A stretch of 64,000 nucleotides of DNA from Labrenzia sp. VG12. Lineage in GTDB: Bacteria; Pseudomonadota; Alphaproteobacteria; Rhizobiales; Stappiaceae. The stretch covers positions 5,548,001 through 5,612,000 of the forward strand of contig NZ_CP022529.1 of NCBI RefSeq assembly GCF_002237595.1, read 5' to 3'. Made by a program: the position numbers and the translations under genes. Each line of letters opens with the position of its first letter. The first letter of the stretch is position 1. Positions 26,737 through 34,593 of the stretch are shown piece by piece. The notes below the pieces were generated by a model, which saw only the letters and a program-made list of their open reading frames with translations, was not told the DNA's origin and made no database searches.

Positions 26737-27750
26737 TTATCCGTTGGCCGCCCTGGTGGAAACGGTCACGTCTCGCAGCTCCCGCGGCAGGTTGAAGGCA
26801 ATCGTCTCTTCGGCGGTGCGTACCGTCTCGACCGTGACGTCAAAACGTTCCGCAAACGCGCCGATGATTTCCTCTACCAGAGTCTCGGGCGCAGATGCAC
26901 CTGCTGTCAGGCCGAGGGAGCTGATTCCTTCGAAATCCTGCCACGAAATGTCGCTTGCGCGCTGGATCAGAGCCGACGTTTTGCACCCGGCCCGCTCAGC
27001 GACTTCCCGCAGCCGCTGGGAATTGGAGGAATTCGGGGCACCGACCACGATCATCGCATCGACGCCCGGGGCCACCGCCTTGACCGCTTCCTGGCGGTTT
27101 GTGGTGGCGTAGCAGATGTCTTCCTTATGCGGCGCGACGATCTCCGGAAAGCGTTCCTGGAGGGCGGCGACGATACCGGCGGTGTCGTCCACCGAGAGGG
27201 TGGTCTGGGTAATGTAGGCCAGCGGCCGGTCAGATCTGGGTGTGAACGATCTTGCGTCGTCCTCGGTTTCGATCAAGGTGACAGTTCCCTCGGGCAGTTG
27301 CCCCATCGTGCCGATGACTTCGGGATGCCCGGCGTGGCCGATCAGCAGCACTTCTCGGTCCCGACGGAAGTGGATCTCGGCCTCCTTGTGGACCTTGGAG
27401 ACGAGCGGGCAGGTCGCGTCCAGGAAAAACATGTTGCGGGCTTCCGCGTCCGCCGGGACGGATTTTGGCACGCCATGGGCCGAGAAGATCACCGGACGGC
27501 TGGCATCTTCAGCCGGAATTTCTTCCAGCTCTTCGACAAAGATGGCACCTTTCGCTTTCAGGCCGTCGACCACGAACTTGTTGTGCACGATCTCGTGGCG
27601 CACATAGACGGGACGGCCGTATTTTTCCAGTGCAAGTTCAACAATCTGGATCGCCCGATCAACACCGGCACAGAATCCGCGCGGAGCGCAGAGCCGGATG
27701 GTCAGGGCGGGATGGTCTTGTCTTGTCTCGGTCATGGATGCTTTCGACAT
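26737..27750 (-). CDS. ispH: 4-hydroxy-3-methylbut-2-enyl diphosphate reductase
   Basis: Iron-sulfur enzyme making IPP and DMAPP in the last step of the MEP isoprenoid pathway. It has 337 residues. The cluster cysteines are Cys27 (RGFCAGVDRA), Cys114 (DATCPLVSKVH) and Cys213 (DICYATTNRQ). Histidines VRHEIVHN and GHAGHPEVIG and the SNSQRL substrate loop are present. The start is ATG 27750; ATG 27735 is also possible, as neither has a strong ribosome site. First gene of the minus-strand operon. Confidence 0.97.
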   Translation of the reverse strand: MSKASMTETRQDHPALTIRLCAPRGFCAGVDRAIQIVELALEKYGRPVYVRHEIVHNKFVVDGLKAKGAIFVEELEEIPAEDASRPVIFSAHGVPKSVPADAEARNMFFLDATCPLVSKVHKEAEIHFRRDREVLLIGHAGHPEVIGTMGQLPEGTVTLIETEDDARSFTPRSDRPLAYITQTTLSVDDTAGIVAALQERFPEIVAPHKEDICYATTNRQEAVKAVAPGVDAMIVVGAPNSSNSQRLREVAERAGCKTSALIQRASDISWQDFEGISSLGLTAGASAPETLVEEIIGAFAERFDVTVETVRTAEETIAFNLPRELRDVTVSTRAANG

Positions 27751-27926
27751 TCGTTCTTGACGCTATAAGGGCAGGCAGGCTGCTTCTGTCAAGGGAGGCG
27801 CGGCGAACTGCGCACCAATTCAGCCACATTCGGCTGGTTCAAGGTTTGCATTGAACAAGTCTCGCCAAGCAATTCGGCAGCTGCTATGAAGCTCCGCCGT
27901 AATGTGTGCATGAATATGGATAGACG

Positions 27927-28508
27927 ATGAGCAGTGCGATTCCCGCCGTCACCGGCAGAAACCTGAAGGCAATTGCGACCGTGGGCCTTTTGACGGCGGC
28001 ACTGGCGGGATGCGGCGGTGCCGACGGCATTGCCGGCAAGGTCATCTCAGGTGGCCAGGAACCCATCGAGATTTCGCCGGAAACCTTCGCACCTCCTGTC
28101 CCTTGTCCTCCGTTACAGCTGAAATCGAACACGTTCCTGATCAAGAAACATGTGCGCGGCAAGGACAATGATCCTCAGGGCCTGCTTTACCAGGCAACGA
28201 TCGTGGACTGGGCCAATACCTGTACGCAGGAGCCGGACGGGTCCAGACGGGTGAAGATCGGCCTTTCCGGGGACGTGACGACCGGTCCTGCCTGGAAAGG
28301 CGGTGAAGTTGTTCTGCCGATCCGAGTTGCGATCGTGCCGGGTGGGAGTGACGCCAAGCCTCTGTCCTCGGAGCTGCTCAAGGTGCCGGTCACGCTCGGG
28401 GCCGGGGCGCCGAGCGAGACATGGACACTGATTGAAAACAAGTTCGTCGTGCCGGCGGGAGCCAGCGTGAAGATCGTGTTCGGTTTCGACGAAGGCCGCC
28501 GTCGCTAA
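27927..28508 (+). CDS. predicted lipoprotein of unknown function
   Basis: A 193-residue protein with a lipobox LAGC ending an N-terminal hydrophobic segment (cleavage before Cys29), so it is likely a membrane-anchored lipoprotein. The mature part has two further cysteines (PVPCPP, ANTCTQ) and a beta-rich look (TWTLIENKFVVPAGASVKIVFGFDEG). I do not recognise a named domain. It stands alone between divergent ispH and the gcv riboswitch. The ribosome site is weak. Confidence 0.75.
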   Translation: MSSAIPAVTGRNLKAIATVGLLTAALAGCGGADGIAGKVISGGQEPIEISPETFAPPVPCPPLQLKSNTFLIKKHVRGKDNDPQGLLYQATIVDWANTCTQEPDGSRRVKIGLSGDVTTGPAWKGGEVVLPIRVAIVPGGSDAKPLSSELLKVPVTLGAGAPSETWTLIENKFVVPAGASVKIVFGFDEGRRR

Positions 28509-28573
28509 GGGCGGTGTTTTGCCGGACTTGAACAGGCCGTCTTGACAAAACGACTTGTCGGACATGTCGCATA

Positions 28574-28602
28574 TTGACAAGAGCATGTCCGGCTCTCACA
28601 AT
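28574..28602 (+). promoter_or_regulatory. promoter of the gcv operon
   Basis: A perfect -35 hexamer TTGACA (28574-28579), a 17-base spacer and CACAAT (28597-28602, 4 of 6 matches to the -10 consensus). The predicted start near 28609 lies just before the glycine riboswitch. Confidence 0.65.
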
Positions 28603-28655
28603 CGCGTCCCAGTCGGGGTCGTCCCCCGATTGGCGTGGCAACATGCTTGCGCATG

Positions 28656-28851
28656 TGCGGGAGAGGCCGGGTGAAAGGATACCGGCGCCGAAGGAGCAAC
28701 CGCCCCGGAAACTCTCAGGCAGAAGGACCGCACAGGCCAAAACGCTCTGGAAAGCAGTGCTCCGCACAGTCGTTTCGCGGACTGCTCACCGAAGGAGTAA
28801 CCGGATGGCGTAACGCGCCTGAAGGGAAATCTCTCAGGTACTCGGACAGAG
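28656..28851 (+). ncRNA. tandem glycine riboswitch
   Basis: Two glycine aptamers in series. Aptamer 1 (28656-28732) carries GCGGGAGAGGCC, GCCGAAGGAGCAACC and ACTCTCAGGCAGAAGGACCG. Aptamer 2 (28745-28851) has a CTCTGG...CAGAG closing stem, CACCGAAGGAGTAACC and ATCTCTCAGGTACTCGGACAG. They match the glycine riboswitch consensus and stand immediately upstream of gcvT, as expected for glycine-induced expression of the cleavage system. No strong intrinsic terminator separates aptamer 2 from gcvT, so control may be at translation initiation (inference). Confidence 0.93.
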
Positions 28852-28923
28852 GGGGTGCAGACAGATATGGGTCTTTTTGAAGGCCGGTCTGGGACTGCGC
28901 AACCCCGAACACGAGGACCGTTC

Positions 28924-30075
28924 ATGGCGGAACCCGTTGCAGAGACAGATCTGAAACAAACGCCTCTTCACGACCTTCATGTCGAGCTTGGCGCCCGCAT
29001 GGTGCCGTTCGCCGGTTATGCCATGCCAGTGCAGTACAAGGCCGGCATCATGGCCGAGCACCAGCAGACGCGCTCCAGGGCGGGCCTGTTCGACGTGTCC
29101 CACATGGGACAGGCGATCCTGGTGGGACCGGATCACGAGACCACCGCGCGTGCGCTCGAGGCAATGACCCCTTCAAACTTTGTGGAACTCGGCCTTGGAC
29201 GCCAGCGCTACACCGTTTTGCTGAATTCCGAAGGCGGCATCATCGACGACCTGATGGTGACCCGTTCCGTTTCCGAGGAAGATGACGGGCGCCTGATGCT
29301 GGTCGTCAATGCATCGCGCAAGGATGTCGATTACGCCCACTTCCGGCAGAACCTGCCTGAAAACGTGCGCCTGGAAGTGGTTGAAGACCGCGCCCTGATC
29401 GCCGTTCAGGGACCGGAAGCCGTGGCCGCAGTTGCCGCACATGCGCCGAAGGCGGCCGACCTGGCCTTCATGTCCGCGTCTTCCATGGAATTTGACGGCA
29501 TCGACTGCCACGTTGCCCGTGCCGGCTACACCGGTGAGGACGGTGTCGAAATGTCCGTTCCTGCCGGTGCTGCAGAGGCAATCGCCCGGGCGCTGCTCGC
29601 TGATGAGCGGGTCGAGCCGATCGGCCTCGGTGCCCGCGACAGTCTGCGCCTTGAGGCAGGCCTTTGCCTTTACGGCCACGACATTGACGAGACGACGTCG
29701 CCGGTGGAAGGCGCGATCACGTTCTGCATGCAGAAGCGTCGCCGCGAAGAAGGCGGATTTCCTGGAGCAGACCGGATCCAGCGTGAACTTGCCGACGGAC
29801 CGGGCCGCGTTCGTGTGGGACTTCGTCTCGACGGCAAGGCGCCTGCCCGGGAAGGGGCTGAAATTGCCCTTCCCGATGGACCTGTGATCGGCACCGTGAC
29901 ATCAGGTGGATTTGCACCGACCGTCGGTGCCCCGATCGCGATGGGATACGTACCAGCAGAACATGCTGCAGCCGGTACCACGCTGGAGCTGGTCGTGCGT
30001 GGCCGCCGTCTGCCGGCGACCGTTGCCGACATGCCTTTCGTGCCGAACCGCTATTACCGCAAACCAAAAGCTTGA
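28924..30075 (+). CDS. gcvT: aminomethyltransferase (glycine cleavage T protein)
   Basis: T protein transfers the methylene group of glycine from lipoyl-GcvH to tetrahydrofolate, releasing ammonia. 383 residues from ATG 28924, which has GAGGA at 28913-28917. Typical segments are GARMVPFAGYAMPVQY, GLFDVSHMGQ, GYTGEDGVEMSV and DSLRLEAGLCLYGHDIDE. The frame is open upstream through the second aptamer, but an upstream start would have no ribosome site. First gene of the riboswitch-controlled operon. Confidence 0.97.
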   Translation: MAEPVAETDLKQTPLHDLHVELGARMVPFAGYAMPVQYKAGIMAEHQQTRSRAGLFDVSHMGQAILVGPDHETTARALEAMTPSNFVELGLGRQRYTVLLNSEGGIIDDLMVTRSVSEEDDGRLMLVVNASRKDVDYAHFRQNLPENVRLEVVEDRALIAVQGPEAVAAVAAHAPKAADLAFMSASSMEFDGIDCHVARAGYTGEDGVEMSVPAGAAEAIARALLADERVEPIGLGARDSLRLEAGLCLYGHDIDETTSPVEGAITFCMQKRRREEGGFPGADRIQRELADGPGRVRVGLRLDGKAPAREGAEIALPDGPVIGTVTSGGFAPTVGAPIAMGYVPAEHAAAGTTLELVVRGRRLPATVADMPFVPNRYYRKPKA

Positions 30076-30103
30076 GTCTTTCCAGAAAACGGACGTGAAA
30101 CAC

Positions 30104-30475
30104 ATGACAACTTACTATTCCAAGGACCACGAGTGGATTTCCGTTGACGGCGATGTCGCGACCATCGGCATCACTGCATACGCTCAGGAGCAGCTTGGCG
30201 ACGTCGTTTACGTTGAACTGCCGGAAGCCGGCAAATCCCTGTCGCAGGGCGATGAAGCGGCTGTGGTTGAATCGGTCAAGGCTGCCAGTGAAGTCTATGC
30301 GCCGATCGACGGTGAGGTGGTCGAGGCAAATGACGCACTGACGGACGAGCCGGCCAAGGTCAACGAAGATCCTGAAGGGGCTGCCTGGTTCCTGAAGATG
30401 AAGGTTGGCAATTCGGGTCAGCTCTCCGAACTGTTGGACGAAGCCGCCTACAAGGCCTACGTGGAGACGCTTTAA
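30104..30475 (+). CDS. gcvH: glycine cleavage system H protein
   Basis: The lipoyl carrier shuttling the aminomethyl intermediate between P, T and L proteins. 123 residues, starting MTTYYSKDHEW. The lipoylated lysine is Lys59 in VESVKAASEVYAP, and GAAWFLKMKV is the conserved C-terminal strand. It starts 28 bases after gcvT. An in-frame opening far upstream inside gcvT is not used. Confidence 0.97.
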   Translation: MTTYYSKDHEWISVDGDVATIGITAYAQEQLGDVVYVELPEAGKSLSQGDEAAVVESVKAASEVYAPIDGEVVEANDALTDEPAKVNEDPEGAAWFLKMKVGNSGQLSELLDEAAYKAYVETL

Positions 30476-30478
30476 TCC

Positions 30479-30964
30479 ATGGCGGGGCATTACTACACGG
30501 CACAGATCGAGTGGGCGGTTGACGGCGATTATGCCGGCAATGCCTATTCGCGTGGTCATATCTGGCGTTTCGACGGCGGGCTGGAAGTTCCCGCCAGCTC
30601 GTCTCCCACCGTGGTGCCCCTGCCGCACTCCATTGAAGCCGCCGTCGATCCGGAAGAAGCTTTTGTGGCAGCGATTTCCTCCTGCCACATGATGTCTTTC
30701 CTGGATCTCGCCCGGCGGGCGAACTTCGTTGTTTCCAGCTACCGCGACAATGCCTATGGCGAGTTGAGCCGCGTCGCCCGCGGCAAGATGGCCATCACGA
30801 AAGTGGTGCTGAGACCCGAAGTCACGCTCGTTGCAAGCGAGGAACCGGACCCGACCTGGCTGACCGACCTGCACGAAAAGGCACATGAAGTCTGCTTCAT
30901 CGCCAATTCGGTGAATTGCGAGATCAAGATAGAGCCCGAACCGCTCCGTCTGGTCGCGCCGTAA
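30479..30964 (+). CDS. OsmC-family thiol peroxidase
   Basis: A 161-residue OsmC/Ohr-fold protein that likely reduces organic hydroperoxides. The two redox cysteines lie in AISSCHMMSF and HEVCFIANSVNC, as in OsmC. It begins 3 bases after the gcvH stop, so it is co-transcribed with the glycine cleavage genes. The family tells peroxidase chemistry; why it sits in the gcv operon is not evident. The 251 bases after it hold a mosaic palindrome before gcvPA. Confidence 0.88.
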   Translation: MAGHYYTAQIEWAVDGDYAGNAYSRGHIWRFDGGLEVPASSSPTVVPLPHSIEAAVDPEEAFVAAISSCHMMSFLDLARRANFVVSSYRDNAYGELSRVARGKMAITKVVLRPEVTLVASEEPDPTWLTDLHEKAHEVCFIANSVNCEIKIEPEPLRLVAP

Positions 30965-30998
30965 CGAAACGGAGCAGTAGGACTGCGGGATTTTCCAT

Positions 30999-31163
30999 GT
31001 CACCCCGGACGAAGCGAAGCGGAGATCCGGGGCCTGCTCGCTCCTCAAACGGCCGCAGCGATTTTCGCACAGAACCGCGAAACGCTGTCCGGCCCGGATC
31101 AAATGAACCGCTCAGCGAACGAGTGGGTCCCGGTTCGGCTCTGTGCCTGGCCAGGAAGACACC
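30999..31163. repeat. mosaic palindromic repeat, copy A
   Basis: Starts GTCACCCCGGACGAAGCG...GATCCGGGGCC and ends with a diverged inverted counterpart (GGGTCCCGG...CCAGGAAGACACC). It belongs to the family also seen at 37752-37899, 41659-41805 and 47959-48075. It is unusual in splitting an operon, lying between osmC and gcvPA. Confidence 0.65.
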
Positions 31164-31215
31164 GGTGATATCCGGTCTCGTTTGCAAAGCATCTCAAACC
31201 CATGGGAGCTGCCTG

Positions 31216-32562
31216 ATGCGCTACCTGCCTTTGAATGATACCGACCGCAGCGACATGCTCGCGCGGATCGGCGTCAACTCGATCGATGACCTGTTTGCGG
31301 ACATTCCGGAAAATGTCCGCATGAAGGAACTGCTGGACCTGCCGAAACGGGCCAGCGAAATGGAAGTGGAGCGCAAGCTCTCGGCCATGGCCGCGAAAAA
31401 CACCTCGGCCGGCTCCGTGCCGTTCTTCGTCGGCGCCGGCGCCTACAAGCACCACGTGCCGGCCACCGTGGATCACCTGATCCAGCGCTCCGAGTTCCTG
31501 ACGTCCTATACGCCGTACCAGCCGGAAATCACGCAGGGCACGCTTCAGTACCTGTTCGAGTTCCAGACCCAGGTTGCGCGCCTGACCGCCATGGATGTTG
31601 CCAACGCCTCCATGTATGACGGCTCCACCGGTACCGGCGAAGCCGTGCTGATGGCGCACAGGGTCACCAAGCGCAACAAGGCGGTACTTTCCGGCGGGCT
31701 GCATCCGCAGTACCGGGAAGTGGTGGAAGGCCTGTCCCACATGGCCGGCGACCGGGTTGTCAGCCTGCCGGCCGATCCGAACGGCACCGAGGACATCCTG
31801 TCCCAGATCGACGACGAGACCTCCTGTGTCGTGGTTCAGTCGCCGTCCTTCTATGGCCAGATGATCGATCTGAAGCCGATCGCCGAAAAGGCCCATCAGC
31901 ACAAGGCGCTGTTGATTGCCGTCTTTACCGAAGTGGTGTCCCTCGGCCTGATCGAGCCTCCGGGAACGCAGGGCGCGGACATCGTGGTCGGCGAAGGCCA
32001 GTCCATCGGCAACGGCCTCAATTTCGGCGGACCATACGTCGGCCTCTTCGCGACCCGCCAGAAATATGTCCGCCAGATGCCGGGCCGTCTCTGCGGCGAG
32101 ACCGTCGATGCGGAAGGCAAGCGCGGTTACGTGCTGACACTCTCGACCCGCGAGCAGCACATCCGCCGCGACAAGGCGACGTCCAACATCTGCACCAACT
32201 CGGGCCTCTGCTGTCTGGCCTTTACCATTCACATGTCGCTGCTGGGGCAGGCGGGCCTGACGAAGCTGGCGCGCATCAACCACGGCAATGCGGTCAAGCT
32301 GAAAAAGCTCTTGGCCGGCGTTCCGGGTGTCGAGGTGCTGAACAAGACGTATTTCAACGAGTTCACCATTTCGCTGCCGAAGGCGGCAGAGGGTGTCGTT
32401 GAACAGCTCGCTGCGCGCGGCATTCTGGCAGGTTTGCCGGTCTCGCGTCTGGAACCAGGCAACAAGGATCTGGAAAACCTGCTGGTCGTTGCCTCGACCG
32501 AAGTCAACACCGATGAAGACCGCGCGGCCTTTGCGGGCGCGCTGAAGGAGGTGCTGGCATGA
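31216..32562 (+). CDS. gcvPA: glycine dehydrogenase subunit 1 (P protein alpha)
   Basis: N-terminal half of the split PLP-dependent P protein, which decarboxylates glycine and loads GcvH. 448 residues beginning MRYLPLNDTDRSDML. Typical segments are FVGAGAYKHHVPATVDHL, TPYQPEITQGTLQ, MYDGSTGTGEA and the C-terminal FNEFTISLPKAAE. The start ATG 31216 follows GGGAG. It overlaps the next small gene by 4 bases (ATGA). Confidence 0.96.
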   Translation: MRYLPLNDTDRSDMLARIGVNSIDDLFADIPENVRMKELLDLPKRASEMEVERKLSAMAAKNTSAGSVPFFVGAGAYKHHVPATVDHLIQRSEFLTSYTPYQPEITQGTLQYLFEFQTQVARLTAMDVANASMYDGSTGTGEAVLMAHRVTKRNKAVLSGGLHPQYREVVEGLSHMAGDRVVSLPADPNGTEDILSQIDDETSCVVVQSPSFYGQMIDLKPIAEKAHQHKALLIAVFTEVVSLGLIEPPGTQGADIVVGEGQSIGNGLNFGGPYVGLFATRQKYVRQMPGRLCGETVDAEGKRGYVLTLSTREQHIRRDKATSNICTNSGLCCLAFTIHMSLLGQAGLTKLARINHGNAVKLKKLLAGVPGVEVLNKTYFNEFTISLPKAAEGVVEQLAARGILAGLPVSRLEPGNKDLENLLVVASTEVNTDEDRAAFAGALKEVLA

Positions 32563-32798
32563 GTGAGGTACTCACACGACAGCAAGCGTTCAGCGCAATG
32601 TTTCAGTTTTTAACTGATCACCATCAGCAAACAGGTTCAGAAGAAGTCGCCGCACTTCTTGGATCTTGTGCACTTTTGTCGGACGGCCAAACCGCAGATC
32701 CGGCAATTTGGCAGGATTGGAGCGTTGCTTGCGACAGAGCGCTCGGTGGTAATGTCAAAATGAGCCTTGAACTTCGAAACGGTGGGATTTCAAAATGA
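32559..32798 (+). CDS. 79-residue protein of unknown function inside the gcv operon
   Basis: A small protein starting MSEVLTRQQAFSAMFQF and containing DHHQQTGSEEVAALLG and TADPAIWQDWSVACDRAL. It resembles a loose family of short proteins seen singly in proteobacteria, with an AFxAM...W-x-D-W pattern, for which I know no function. It overlaps gcvPA by 4 bases at its start and gcvPB by 4 bases at its end, so it is translationally coupled on both sides. Its DNA is visibly poorer in G+C than its neighbours, suggesting later insertion. No membrane segment is present. Confidence 0.75.
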   Translation: MSEVLTRQQAFSAMFQFLTDHHQQTGSEEVAALLGSCALLSDGQTADPAIWQDWSVACDRALGGNVKMSLELRNGGISK

Positions 32799-34387
32799 GC
32801 ATGAACACGCAAGGCCGCCCGACCGCTGCGGGCGACGCGGGCGACAGCTTCCGCCCGAAGACGTTCACTGGCAACCGCGGTCTCGACATGGAAGAGCCGC
32901 TGATCTTTGAAGTCGGCTCGCTGGAAACCACCGGTGTGGATCTCGACGAGGACGAAAGCGCGGAGTTTGAACTCGGCGGTTTTGAACGCAAGGGCGAAAT
33001 CGGTCTGCCGGGCCTCGCAGAGCCCGAAGCCATGCGCCATTACGTGCGCCTGTCGCGGAACAACTATGCAATCGACAGCGGGCTTTATCCGCTCGGTTCC
33101 TGCACCATGAAGCACAATCCGCGGCTCAACGAGAAGATGGCCCGCCTGGCCGGCTTCGGCGACATCCATCCGCTCCAGCCGGTTTCGTCCGTCCCGGGCG
33201 CGCTGGAACTGATCGACGAGCTGGCCCACTGGCTGATGGTCTCCACCCACATGGCCGCCGTGGCCATGAGCCCGAAAGCCGGTGCCCATGGTGAACTTTG
33301 CGGCATGATGGCCATCAAGGCAGCGCATACGGCCGCCGGCCGCAGCCCGGAAATCGTGCTGGTGCCTGAAAGCGCTCACGGCACCAACCCGGCAACGGCT
33401 GCACTGCTCGGTTACAAGGTGGTCAACATCGATGCCAAGGACGACGGCACCGTCGATCTTGAGGCGCTGAAAAGCACCATTGCGGCGCATGAAGGCAACA
33501 TCGCCGGCATCATGCTGACCAACCCGAACACCTGCGGGCTGTTCGAGCGCGAGGTCAAGCAGATCGCCGACCTGATCCACGCGGCAGACGCCTATTTCTA
33601 CTGCGACGGTGCCAACTTCAACGCCATCGTCGGCAAGGCACGCCCGGGCGATCTTGGCGTCGATGCCATGCATATCAACCTGCACAAGACCTTCTCGACG
33701 CCCCATGGCGGCGGCGGCCCGGGTTCCGGCCCGGTGGTTCTGTCCGAACGTCTGGCACCTTTCGCACCGCTGCCGTTCATCCGCCGGACCAATGACGGCC
33801 TCGAGCTGGTCGAGACCGAGGAAGCGACATCGGAGGCTGAGCAGCCCTTTGGCCGCATGACCGCGTTCCACGGTCAGATGGGCATGTATGTCCGGGCCCT
33901 GTCCTACATGATGAGCCACGGGTCCGATGGTCTGAAACAGGCCTCCGAGGACGCGGTGCTGAACGCCAACTATGTGCGTGTCGGCCTGCAGGACCTGATG
34001 AGCCTGCCCTTCGGCGAGCGCCCCTGCATGCATGAGGTTCTGTTTGATGACAGTTTCCTCAAGGACACCGGCGTGACCACGCTCGACTTCGCCAAGGCGA
34101 TGATCGACGAGGGCTATCACCCGATGACCATGTATTTCCCGCTGGTGGTGCATGGCGCGATGCTGATCGAACCGACGGAGTCGGAAAGCCGGGCTGCGCT
34201 CGATCTTTTCGTCGCCACCATGCGCGATCTGGTCATGAGCGCCAAGCGGGGCGAAACCCAGCGCTTTTCCGGGGCACCTTATCTGGCCCCGCGCTGCCGT
34301 CTCGACGAGACCGGCGCCGCCCGCAAGCCGGTGCTCAGCTGGAGCGAGCCGGAGCCGGCGGAAGTCACCCCGGCGGCAGCCGAATAA
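32795..34387 (+). CDS. gcvPB: glycine dehydrogenase subunit 2 (P protein beta)
   Basis: C-terminal half of the split P protein carrying the PLP lysine, Lys298 in HINLHKTFSTPHGGGGPG. 530 residues. GSCTMKHNPRLNEKMARL, ESAHGTNPATAALLGY and NPNTCGLFE are typical. The start overlaps the 79-residue gene by 4 bases. The GcvL (dihydrolipoamide dehydrogenase) gene is not in this operon; the organism presumably shares Lpd from another complex. Confidence 0.97.
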   Translation: MSMNTQGRPTAAGDAGDSFRPKTFTGNRGLDMEEPLIFEVGSLETTGVDLDEDESAEFELGGFERKGEIGLPGLAEPEAMRHYVRLSRNNYAIDSGLYPLGSCTMKHNPRLNEKMARLAGFGDIHPLQPVSSVPGALELIDELAHWLMVSTHMAAVAMSPKAGAHGELCGMMAIKAAHTAAGRSPEIVLVPESAHGTNPATAALLGYKVVNIDAKDDGTVDLEALKSTIAAHEGNIAGIMLTNPNTCGLFEREVKQIADLIHAADAYFYCDGANFNAIVGKARPGDLGVDAMHINLHKTFSTPHGGGGPGSGPVVLSERLAPFAPLPFIRRTNDGLELVETEEATSEAEQPFGRMTAFHGQMGMYVRALSYMMSHGSDGLKQASEDAVLNANYVRVGLQDLMSLPFGERPCMHEVLFDDSFLKDTGVTTLDFAKAMIDEGYHPMTMYFPLVVHGAMLIEPTESESRAALDLFVATMRDLVMSAKRGETQRFSGAPYLAPRCRLDETGAARKPVLSWSEPEPAEVTPAAAE

Positions 34388-34416
34388 GCGGTTTCTGCGA
34401 TTGATCACCAAGATTG

Positions 34417-34445
34417 AAAACCCCGGCTTTGGCCGGGGTTTTTGT
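34417..34445 (+). terminator. rho-independent terminator of the gcv operon
   Basis: AAAACCCCGGC-TTT-GCCGGGGTTTTT hairpin with an A-run before and T-run after, 30 bases beyond gcvPB. Confidence 0.92.
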
Positions 34446-34475
34446 TTGTTTATTCGATTTCCTGGTCCCTTCCAT

Positions 34476-34513
34476 CGTCATCCCAGCTCGCGCTTCGCTT
34501 GGCCGGGACGACG
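34476..34513. repeat. short mosaic palindrome, copy B
   Basis: CGTCATCCC...GGGACGACG with an inner GCTCGCGCTTCGCTTGG. It resembles half of the longer elements (GTCAYCCC start, AGCGAAGCG-type centre). Confidence 0.55.
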
Positions 34514-34542
34514 AACCGAAAGCAGGAAATTGGAAATCTATA

Positions 34543-34572
34543 TTGACAATATAATTGTCATTATGACATAAA
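34543..34572 (+). promoter_or_regulatory. MarR-gene promoter with operator palindrome
   Basis: TTGACA (34543-34548) and CATAAA (34567-34572) are spaced 18 bases apart. The -35 is embedded in the perfect inverted repeat TGACAAT-ATA-ATTGTCA (34544-34560). A second, imperfect pair TGACA...TTGTC follows at 34564-34579. This is the expected layout for an autoregulated MarR repressor gene. Confidence 0.65.
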
Positions 34573-34593
34573 ACTTGTCGAAAGAGGTGCCCC

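Noticed and set aside
28541..28575. A second TTGACA (28542-28547) as gcv promoter
   Set aside because: The nearest -10-like CATATT is 22 bases away. The TTGACA at 28574 has a 17-base spacer to CACAAT.
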